A DNA stretch of 64,000 bases. Origin: Chitinophagaceae bacterium. Its GTDB lineage: Bacteria; Bacteroidota; Bacteroidia; Chitinophagales; Chitinophagaceae. Below the pieces are notes generated by a model that did not search any database, had not been told where the DNA came from, and saw only the letters and a list, made by a program, of their open reading frames with translations. Each line of letters opens with the position of its first letter. Position 1 is the stretch's first letter. The stretch covers positions 310,001 to 374,000 of the forward strand of contig JADKKJ010000001.1 in NCBI GenBank assembly GCA_016720565.1. The letters run 5' to 3'. Below are positions 17,082 through 23,820 of this stretch, piece by piece. A program made the position numbers and the translations under genes.

Positions 17082-18059
17082 GTGTATAAAGACTATCATA
17101 AAATTTTCTCCGTTTCCACGGAAAGCTTTGAGGGCCTCGCGCTGGAGATATTTCGTTACCAGGCAAGGTCAAATCCCGTTTATGCTGAATTTGTGTCTGC
17201 CCTTGGGATCGATCCCGAAAAGATCAGGGAAATTACCGCGATACCCTTCCTGCCTATCCGTTTTTTTAAGACAAGTGGACTGATCGTTGAAGGTGCCCAT
17301 GCTGAAAAGGTATTTGAAAGCAGTGGAACCACCGGTATGCAGCATAGTAAACACCTGGTAGCCGACCTCTCGCTATATGAGGAAAGTTTTACACGTTGCT
17401 TTGAACTTTTCTACGGACCGGTAACCAACTGGTGCGTGATCGGCCTTTTGCCTTCCTACCTGGAAAGGAGTAATTCCTCGCTGGTCTATATGACCTCGCA
17501 TCTTATCACCGCAAGCGGGCACCCGGATAGTGGTTTTTACCTGGATGACCTGGATAGATTAATGCAAAAGCTTAAAGAACTGGAAAAAGCAGGCCAGCCT
17601 GTTTGGCTGATAGGGGTCAGCTTTGCTTTGCTTGACCTTGCAGAAAAATTTCCCATGAAACTGGATCATACCCTGATCCTGGAAACAGGTGGAATGAAAG
17701 GCAGAAGAGAAGAATTGATCAGGCCGGAATTACATGATCGACTTATGAAGGCTTTCCACAAAAAATGTATACATTCTGAATATGGCATGACCGAATTATT
17801 ATCACAATCATATTCAAAAGGAGAAGGTGTTTTTAATTCTCCTCCCTGGATGAAGATACTGCTGCGTGATGCAGAAGATCCTTTCCATCTGCTGGAAAAA
17901 GGAAGAGGAACTATTAATGTCATAGACCTGGCCAATATACATTCCTGTTCATTTATTGCCACCGATGATACCGGGTCTGTGAAAGAAGATGGAAGTTTTG
18001 AACTGTGGGGAAGGGTGGATGGCAGCGACCTTCGCGGTTGCAGTTTGCTGATCGCATGA
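17082..18059 (+). CDS. LuxE/PaaK-type acyl-protein synthetase
   Basis: The 325-residue protein resembles the LuxE branch of adenylate-forming enzymes, which activate a fatty acid with ATP and pass the acyl group to a Cys before reduction by LuxC. Visible blocks are PFLPIRFFKTSGLI, FESSGTTGMQHSKH (the SGTTG phosphate-binding loop), LILETGGMKGRRE and HSEYGMTELLSQSY (the adenylate YGMTE motif), then DLRGCSLLIA at the C-terminus. The start is set at GTG 17082; the upstream in-frame TTG at 17061 is part of a candidate -7 box. A LuxC-like reductase is encoded at 46267-47283; no luciferase genes are present, so an aldehyde- or alcohol-forming lipid role is more likely than light. Confidence 0.82.
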   Translation: MYKDYHKIFSVSTESFEGLALEIFRYQARSNPVYAEFVSALGIDPEKIREITAIPFLPIRFFKTSGLIVEGAHAEKVFESSGTTGMQHSKHLVADLSLYEESFTRCFELFYGPVTNWCVIGLLPSYLERSNSSLVYMTSHLITASGHPDSGFYLDDLDRLMQKLKELEKAGQPVWLIGVSFALLDLAEKFPMKLDHTLILETGGMKGRREELIRPELHDRLMKAFHKKCIHSEYGMTELLSQSYSKGEGVFNSPPWMKILLRDAEDPFHLLEKGRGTINVIDLANIHSCSFIATDDTGSVKEDGSFELWGRVDGSDLRGCSLLIA

Positions 18060-18084
18060 TATATTTTAAAATCATTTCCCTTTT

Positions 18085-19275
18085 ATGAAATATTTGCTGT
18101 TTATTTTTTTCGCCTTTCTCCTGGCAATACCTGTTTACTCCCAGTCAGAAGACCCCATGGCCCCCATTATCCGAAATGGATTTCAGCGGGCACTGGAGCA
18201 ATACCGGCTTCTTTCAGCTCAATTGCCTGCAGACAAAATGCCACAGAGTTTCGATGAAAAGACCGGTAAGCTGCTTAGCCGTGATATTACCTGGTGGTGC
18301 AGTGGCTTTTATCCAGGTTCACTCTGGCTGATCTATGAACAGACCGGTGATAGCGCGATCAAAAAAGAGGCGTTGCGTTCTTTAAAGGTGATCGAACCCA
18401 ACCAGTATTTTACCGGGAATCACGACCTTGGTTTTATGATGTTTTGTAGTTTTGGAAATGCCTACCGGATCACAGGGGACCAGGCCTACATACCCATAAT
18501 AGTGAATGCGGCAAGATCACTCACCACCCGTTATCGTCCCAAAATAAAGTCCATTCAATCCTGGAATTCCAGTGAATACTGGCAATGCCCGGTGATCATC
18601 GACAATATGATGAACCTGGAAATGCTTAATTGGGTATCCGCAAAAACAGGGGATAAAAAATTCAGTGAGATAGCCAGGATACATTCGAAGACCACCCTCA
18701 AGAATCATTTCCGTCCGGATTTCAGTTCTTATCATGTGGTAGATTATGATACAGCAACCGGCAAGGTCATGAGAAAAGCTACCTGGCAGGGGGCTTCCAA
18801 TAATTCAGCCTGGTCAAGGGGACAATCATGGGGATTTTATGGTTTCCTGACCATGTACCGATCCAGCAAGGATCCTGTTTACCTGAAGCAGGCAAAAAAT
18901 ATTGCGCGTTTTATTTTAAATCATCCCAATCTTCCTGCAGATAAGATCCCTTATTGGGATTATGACGCCGGGTTCATGCCCCTGGCAAAGCGTGATGCCT
19001 CCGCTGCCTGTATACTGGCTTCGGCATTGCTTGAAATGGGACAATATGTATCCGCTACAGAAAGGGAGGAATACCTGGCGCCTGCAAGACAAATTCTAAA
19101 ATCGCTGTCGGGTGCAGAATATTTATATGCGAAAGGGCAGGGCGGCGGATTCCTGATCAGGCATTGTGTGGGTGCGCTTCCAATGAATTCGGAAGTGGAT
19201 GTACCGCTGATCTATGCAGACTATTATTATCTGGAAGCATTGAAAAGATATAAAGACTGGTATCTTAAAAAATAA
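18085..19275 (+). CDS. glycoside hydrolase family 88 (unsaturated glucuronyl hydrolase)
   Basis: The 396-residue protein has a signal peptide (MKYLLFIFFAFLLAIPVYSQ) and an (alpha/alpha)6-barrel catalytic domain. The GH88 Asp pair is visible: D114 in GNHDLGFM and D173 in VIIDNMMNLEML. Family enzymes hydrate the double bond of unsaturated uronic acids left by polysaccharide lyases, releasing the terminal sugar. The trailing EVDVPLIYADYYYLEAL is typical. Likely periplasmic. The DUF2264 gene starts four bases after its stop, so the two form an operon. Confidence 0.93.
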   Translation: MKYLLFIFFAFLLAIPVYSQSEDPMAPIIRNGFQRALEQYRLLSAQLPADKMPQSFDEKTGKLLSRDITWWCSGFYPGSLWLIYEQTGDSAIKKEALRSLKVIEPNQYFTGNHDLGFMMFCSFGNAYRITGDQAYIPIIVNAARSLTTRYRPKIKSIQSWNSSEYWQCPVIIDNMMNLEMLNWVSAKTGDKKFSEIARIHSKTTLKNHFRPDFSSYHVVDYDTATGKVMRKATWQGASNNSAWSRGQSWGFYGFLTMYRSSKDPVYLKQAKNIARFILNHPNLPADKIPYWDYDAGFMPLAKRDASAACILASALLEMGQYVSATEREEYLAPARQILKSLSGAEYLYAKGQGGGFLIRHCVGALPMNSEVDVPLIYADYYYLEALKRYKDWYLKK

Positions 19276-19279
19276 TCGC

Positions 19280-20542
19280 ATGAAAAGAAAGAATTTTTTA
19301 AAACTCTCTTCCGTTTTTGGATTTTTCCTGGCTAACCCGGTATTGGCCTCGGTTACCGGCGACCCAAACGATGAAGAAAGAGATAAATACAGGAATGACC
19401 GGGAGTATTGGATCATGTTGCTGGATAAAATGGCCAGTCCCATACTTATGCCCATGAGCCAGGGAAAATTGAGAGAGGTGTTTAAACCAGCGTACAGTCC
19501 AACCTGGGATGGAAGAAATAACCAGGTAGCCTATATGGAAGCATTTGGCCGGCTTATCGCGGGCATCGCTCCCTTCCTTAACCTGGAAGATGATGAGACC
19601 GGGGAATCCATTTTACGCAAACGATTAAGAACAGCTGTGCACCGGAGCCTGGCCCATGCAGTGGATCCGCAGAGTCCCGATTATTTATTTTGGGGAACAC
19701 CCGAAAGTCGGCAGCCTCTGGTAGACGCTGCCTATATAGCGGAAGCATTATTGCTGGCGCCGGAAAAATTATGGCGGCCACTGGATGATAAAACCAAAGC
19801 CGGCATCATTCGTGAATTCACGAAGATCCGGCAGATTCAGCCTTACAATAATAACTGGATACTTTTTGCGGCCATCATTGAAACATTTCTTCTTTCTGTT
19901 GATCAGCCCATTGAGGCCAGCCGAATAGATCCGGCGATCGAGCAGGTACAAAAATGGTATGTGGGGGATGGATGGTACAGCGATGGGAATAAATTCCATT
20001 TCGACCATTATAACGGATATGTGATCCATCCTATGCTGGTTGATATACTAAGGGTGAATGTGAAAAAAGGAAGAAGAGATCAGAAGGAACTTGACCTGGC
20101 CATTAAACGAATGCAGCGTTATGCATCTTTCCAGGAAAGGTATATTTCGCCTCAGGGTACTTATCCGGTATTTGGACGTTCCTCAACTTACAGGGCAGGG
20201 CTATTTCAACCGCTGGTTAAGCTGGCCCTTGAAAATAATTTGCCTGCAGGTATTGAACCTGCCCAGGTACGTTGCGCCCTGACCCGAGTGTTAAAAAATT
20301 TATTTATCCCTTCCACATTTACCAAAGAAGGCTACCTCACATTGGGCCTGGTTGGCGACCAGCAGCAGGATCTGGCAGACTATTATTCCAATACCGGAAG
20401 TATGTATATCACCTCCCTGGTATTTTTTGCCCTGGGCCTTCCCGGAACCCACCAATTCTGGTCTGGGCCATATACAGATTGGACCCAGGCAAAGGCCTGG
20501 AAAGGGCTTCCCTTTGTCCGGGATTATGCGGTAGATTATTGA
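19280..20542 (+). CDS. DUF2264 domain protein
   Basis: The 420-residue protein has a signal-like N-terminus (FLKLSSVFGFFLANPVLAS) and a DUF2264 body with SPTWDGRNNQVAYMEAFGR, DAAYIAEALLLAP, YNNNWILFAA and GDGWYSDGNKFHFDHYNGYV. DUF2264 proteins have an alpha-toroid fold and occur in polysaccharide utilisation loci next to GH88/GH105 enzymes, where some act on uronic-acid-containing oligosaccharides (family context). No catalytic assignment can be made here. It is co-transcribed with GH88. Confidence 0.88.
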   Translation: MKRKNFLKLSSVFGFFLANPVLASVTGDPNDEERDKYRNDREYWIMLLDKMASPILMPMSQGKLREVFKPAYSPTWDGRNNQVAYMEAFGRLIAGIAPFLNLEDDETGESILRKRLRTAVHRSLAHAVDPQSPDYLFWGTPESRQPLVDAAYIAEALLLAPEKLWRPLDDKTKAGIIREFTKIRQIQPYNNNWILFAAIIETFLLSVDQPIEASRIDPAIEQVQKWYVGDGWYSDGNKFHFDHYNGYVIHPMLVDILRVNVKKGRRDQKELDLAIKRMQRYASFQERYISPQGTYPVFGRSSTYRAGLFQPLVKLALENNLPAGIEPAQVRCALTRVLKNLFIPSTFTKEGYLTLGLVGDQQQDLADYYSNTGSMYITSLVFFALGLPGTHQFWSGPYTDWTQAKAWKGLPFVRDYAVDY

Positions 20543-20582
20543 TAAAAGCCTATAAAAGTTTTTCTATTAGGAGGGATTGCAA

Positions 20583-20590
20583 TAAATTTG
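20583..20590 (+). promoter_or_regulatory. -7 promoter box TAAATTTG for tRNA-Leu
   Basis: An exact consensus 13 bases before the mature tRNA 5' end, implying a very short 5' leader. A small CCCCTTGGGG hairpin lies between box and tRNA. Confidence 0.7.
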
Positions 20591-20603
20591 CATCCCCTTG
20601 GGG

Positions 20604-20687
20604 GCCCAGATGGCGAAATTGGTAGACGCACTGCCTTCAGGTGGCAGCGTTCGAAAGGATGTGCTGGTTCGAATCCAGTTCTGGGCA
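20604..20687 (+). tRNA. tRNA-Leu (anticodon CAG)
   Basis: Acceptor GCCCAGA pairs with TCTGGGC, the anticodon arm is CTGCC-TTCAGGT-GGCAG giving CAG, a long variable arm follows as expected for class II tRNA-Leu, and the T arm has GGTTCGAATCC. The 3' end is A followed by CAA, so CCA is not encoded and must be added by the cca product (29192-30616). Confidence 0.96.
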
Positions 20688-20688
20688 C

Positions 20689-20718
20689 AAGCCTTCAATG
20701 AAAATTGAAGGCTTTTTT
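20689..20718 (+). terminator. Rho-independent terminator of tRNA-Leu
   Basis: An 11-base-pair stem AAGCCTTCAAT (20689-20699) and ATTGAAGGCTT (20704-20714) closed by a GAAA loop and followed by Ts; it begins two bases after the tRNA. Confidence 0.92.
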
Positions 20719-20746
20719 GTTCTAAATAATCCAGTCTGGATTGAAT

Positions 20747-20754
20747 TATGTTTG
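20747..20754 (+). promoter_or_regulatory. -7 promoter box TATGTTTG for ppc
   Basis: An exact TAnnTTTG match ten bases before the ATG at 20765. An in-frame TTG at 20741 lies upstream of the box and so cannot be the start. Confidence 0.6.
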
Positions 20755-20764
20755 CAAAAGAAAC

Positions 20765-23251
20765 ATGAGCCAGGTACAACATACAGGTGTTTCCCAATTC
20801 AGGGATCTGGTTGGATTGAAATTCCAGCTATACAATAGTCTTTTCACCTCACTTCCTTTTCATCGTATTGAGAAAACCGGCATGTTACTCTCATTACTGC
20901 TGAATGAATGCGAAGAAGGATATAAAAATGGGAAAAGCCCCGGGCAGATACTGGATAATTTTTTTGACCGCTCTACCCATTGCCGCACTGCACAGGAGAA
21001 AACAGACCTGTTGTTCCGTATCGTGCAATATGTGGAAAGGCAGGTGGTACTTTTTGACGCGTTAGAAGATGCAGCCTACCGTTATGTAAATGATATGGCC
21101 GGGCCGGGTTCATTAAAACAACTGGAATCCGAGGTGCTCTCTAAAAATGTGATCAATGCGCTCCAGGAAAAACTGGATCATTTTTCCATTCGCCTGGTAT
21201 TGACCGCCCACCCTACACAGTTCTATCCGGGTTCGGTGCTTGGTATCATAAATGACCTGGCCCGCGCGTTAAGTGAGAATAATACACACCAGATAAATAT
21301 GTTTCTTCAGCAGCTGGGCAAAACGCCCTTCCTGAAAAAACAAAAACCAACTCCCTTCGATGAAGCCATAAGCCTGATCTGGTACCTCGAGAATGTATTT
21401 TATTTTGCCGCAGGAAAGATCATCCATTTCCTTCGATCGCATTTCAGTGAGCTGCATCTCGACCAGCCACTGCTTGAAATGGGATTCTGGCCAGGGGGCG
21501 ACCGTGACGGCAACCCGCATGTAAAAGCAGAGACCACCCTGCGTGTGGCAGATTCACTTCGTTCTTCGGTGATCAAATGTTATTATATGGAAGTGCGCCG
21601 GATGAAAAGAAGGCTCACATTCGCCGGTGTGGAAGTGATACTTTCCGACCTGGAAAAACAATTATATGATAACATCTTTATACCTGGCCTCAGAACTCCA
21701 CTGACCAGGGAAGATATATTGAAGCCATTAGATCAGATCCGCCAGATCATAGTGCAGGAGCATAATGGCCTTTTCCTCTCACTGGTGGATGGGTTGATGA
21801 ATAAGGTGAAATTGTTCGGCCTTCATTTCGCTTCGCTGGATATAAGGCAGGATAGTTCCATACACCGGCAACTCAGGAAAAACCTGGAGGAAGGCAAATT
21901 GATCGAGGACGAGATCCAGAAAGATACCATTGAAAGTATGAAGGCCATCAGGCATATACAGGAAATGAATGGAGAAGCCGGCTGCCACCGGTATATCATC
22001 AGCCATTGCACTTCGGTTGCTGATGTAATGGATGTTTACCAGTTATTCCTTCATTCAGGATGGAAAGCCGGAGAACTGCATGTGGATATTGTTCCCTTGT
22101 TTGAGACCATAGAAGATCTTGCCAATGCGCCGATGATCATGAAAGACCTTTATTCCAATGAACAATATCGTAGCCACCTTGCGGGAAGAAAGAATAAACA
22201 AACCATCATGGTGGGTTTTTCGGATGGAACCAAGGATGGTGGTTACCTGATGGCCAACTGGAGCATATACAAATCAAAAGAAGAATTGACCAGCATCTCC
22301 CGACTGGCCGATGTGGATGTAGTATTTTTTGATGGTCGTGGTGGTCCTCCCGCCAGGGGAGGAGGGAAGACACATCGTTTTTATGCCTCCATGGGAAATG
22401 AGATCAGCAATAAAGAGATACAGCTTACCATACAGGGACAAACGGTGAGCTCTAATTTCGGGACCATTGATGCCGCACAGTTCAATATGGAACAATTATT
22501 AAATGCCGGTATCAGCAATGAATTATTCAGCAGCGGGCAAACCACGCTGGATGAAGAGGAGAAAAAATTACTGGCTGAACTTTCCGAAGAAAGTTATAAG
22601 GCTTATATCGAACTGAAAGAGCACCCTGAATTCCTTCATTACCTGTCCACGGTTTCCCCTCTGAATTTTTACAGCGAAACAAATATTGGAAGTCGCCCTG
22701 CAAAAAGAGGAGGCTCCCGTAAACTGGAGCTTTCCGATCTGAGGGCTATCCCTTTTGTAGGTGCCTGGAGCCAGATCAAACAGAATGTTACCGGATTTTA
22801 TGGCGTGGGAATGGCTTTCCGGAAATTTGAACAGCAGGGGAAATTCGCTGACGTTAAAAAATTATACGGGTCCAGCCTTTTCTTCCGCACCCTGTTAGAT
22901 AATTGCGAAATGGCGCTGATGAAATGTTATTTCCCCCTTACTGCCCACCTGGCAAAGGATCCAAGGTTTGGGGAAATATGGAACATGATCCATGAGGAAT
23001 TTGAACTTACAAAAAAATACATACTAAAGTTAAATGGCCATTCAGAACTGATGGCGAATTACCCGGTAGAACAATTGTCGATACAAATGAGGGAAAGGAT
23101 CGTATTGCCCTTGCTCACCATACAGCAATATGCTATTACCAAATTGGACGAACAGGAGCATCAGCAAGTGGGTAGTGACCATGAGGTGCTTTCAAAACTG
23201 ATCATTCGTTCTTCTTTCGGTATCATCAATGCAGGAAGAAATTCAGCCTAA
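20765..23251 (+). CDS. ppc: phosphoenolpyruvate carboxylase
   Basis: The 828-residue enzyme forms oxaloacetate from PEP and bicarbonate to replenish the TCA cycle. Diagnostic blocks are LTAHPTQFYPGS (catalytic His region, canonical TAHPTE), WPGGDRDGNPHV, LHFASLDIRQDSSIH, GFSDGTKDGGYL (canonical GYSDSxKDxG) and FDGRGGPPARGGG. It is shorter than the 880-930 residues of enterobacterial PEPC. The C-terminus ends GRNSA rather than the canonical RNTG, and the canonical Glu after HPT is Gln. Both look like lineage variants rather than damage because the frame is intact. Monocistronic, with promoter box at 20747. Confidence 0.93.
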   Translation: MSQVQHTGVSQFRDLVGLKFQLYNSLFTSLPFHRIEKTGMLLSLLLNECEEGYKNGKSPGQILDNFFDRSTHCRTAQEKTDLLFRIVQYVERQVVLFDALEDAAYRYVNDMAGPGSLKQLESEVLSKNVINALQEKLDHFSIRLVLTAHPTQFYPGSVLGIINDLARALSENNTHQINMFLQQLGKTPFLKKQKPTPFDEAISLIWYLENVFYFAAGKIIHFLRSHFSELHLDQPLLEMGFWPGGDRDGNPHVKAETTLRVADSLRSSVIKCYYMEVRRMKRRLTFAGVEVILSDLEKQLYDNIFIPGLRTPLTREDILKPLDQIRQIIVQEHNGLFLSLVDGLMNKVKLFGLHFASLDIRQDSSIHRQLRKNLEEGKLIEDEIQKDTIESMKAIRHIQEMNGEAGCHRYIISHCTSVADVMDVYQLFLHSGWKAGELHVDIVPLFETIEDLANAPMIMKDLYSNEQYRSHLAGRKNKQTIMVGFSDGTKDGGYLMANWSIYKSKEELTSISRLADVDVVFFDGRGGPPARGGGKTHRFYASMGNEISNKEIQLTIQGQTVSSNFGTIDAAQFNMEQLLNAGISNELFSSGQTTLDEEEKKLLAELSEESYKAYIELKEHPEFLHYLSTVSPLNFYSETNIGSRPAKRGGSRKLELSDLRAIPFVGAWSQIKQNVTGFYGVGMAFRKFEQQGKFADVKKLYGSSLFFRTLLDNCEMALMKCYFPLTAHLAKDPRFGEIWNMIHEEFELTKKYILKLNGHSELMANYPVEQLSIQMRERIVLPLLTIQQYAITKLDEQEHQQVGSDHEVLSKLIIRSSFGIINAGRNSA

Positions 23252-23267
23252 CCGGGAATTGTCTTCT

Positions 23268-23744
23268 TTATTTTTCCTGCACTTTTAATTCTTTCCAGGG
23301 AGTGCTGCCATCCACTTCGCGGGTAAACAGGAATTTTTTGCTGCTTTGAATAACGATCTCTGCTGTTGTATAGACCAGGCAACCATCTGATAAATGTCCA
23401 CCCATGGTAACTCCGCTGCTATCACTTATGCTCAGGTGTAAATGGGATCCATTCTTTGATAAAGTGCCCACAAGGCTTACGATCTCAAAATGGCCCTTGC
23501 CACTATCTGTTTTTTCCTGGTTGGCAAAACGGATATTATAATCCGTCAGGCTGCCCACGCAGGTAAGGATCCAGCCGGCTTCGATCTGGTTTTTTTCCAC
23601 ATAATCCTGTATGGATCGTTTCAGGTCAGCTCCCGGTTTTAACCGGAATACGTGCGTTATGGTGTCGGGCATGGTCGGTTTGTTTTTACAGGAGTTCAAT
23701 ACCAGGAGTACCAGGATCAGTCTGATAACTGTTCGTAAGTTCAT
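23268..23744 (-). CDS. PCC/DUF296-domain lipoprotein
   Basis: The 158-residue protein begins MNLRTVIRLILVLLVLNSC, a lipoprotein signal with the Cys in LNSC. The rest is a PCC (DUF296) domain: HVFRLKPGADLKRSI, GWILTCVGSLTDYNIRF, HLHLSISDSSGVTMGGHL and YTTAEIVI. This domain is known from plant AT-hook proteins and small bacterial cytosolic trimers; here it is exported and membrane-anchored. The start is ATG 23744: the TTG six bases further upstream is part of the TACATTTG promoter box. It is convergent with ppc. Confidence 0.85.
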   Translation of the reverse strand: MNLRTVIRLILVLLVLNSCKNKPTMPDTITHVFRLKPGADLKRSIQDYVEKNQIEAGWILTCVGSLTDYNIRFANQEKTDSGKGHFEIVSLVGTLSKNGSHLHLSISDSSGVTMGGHLSDGCLVYTTAEIVIQSSKKFLFTREVDGSTPWKELKVQEK

Positions 23745-23747
23745 TTT

Positions 23748-23755
23748 CAAATGTA
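23748..23755 (-). promoter_or_regulatory. -7 promoter box TACATTTG for the PCC lipoprotein
   Basis: An exact consensus on the minus strand, three bases before the ATG at 23744. It contains the TTG that otherwise looks like an earlier start codon. Confidence 0.6.
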
Positions 23756-23820
23756 GTCAAGGCCGGCTAATGGAGGCCGCGTTTTTTTCAATAACTTCAG
23801 CCTCCTATTCAATCATCTGC

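Noticed and set aside
23611..23820. N-terminal extension of the lectin-like protein
   Set aside because: The extension overlaps the PCC gene in antisense and would bury the signal peptide in mid-protein.
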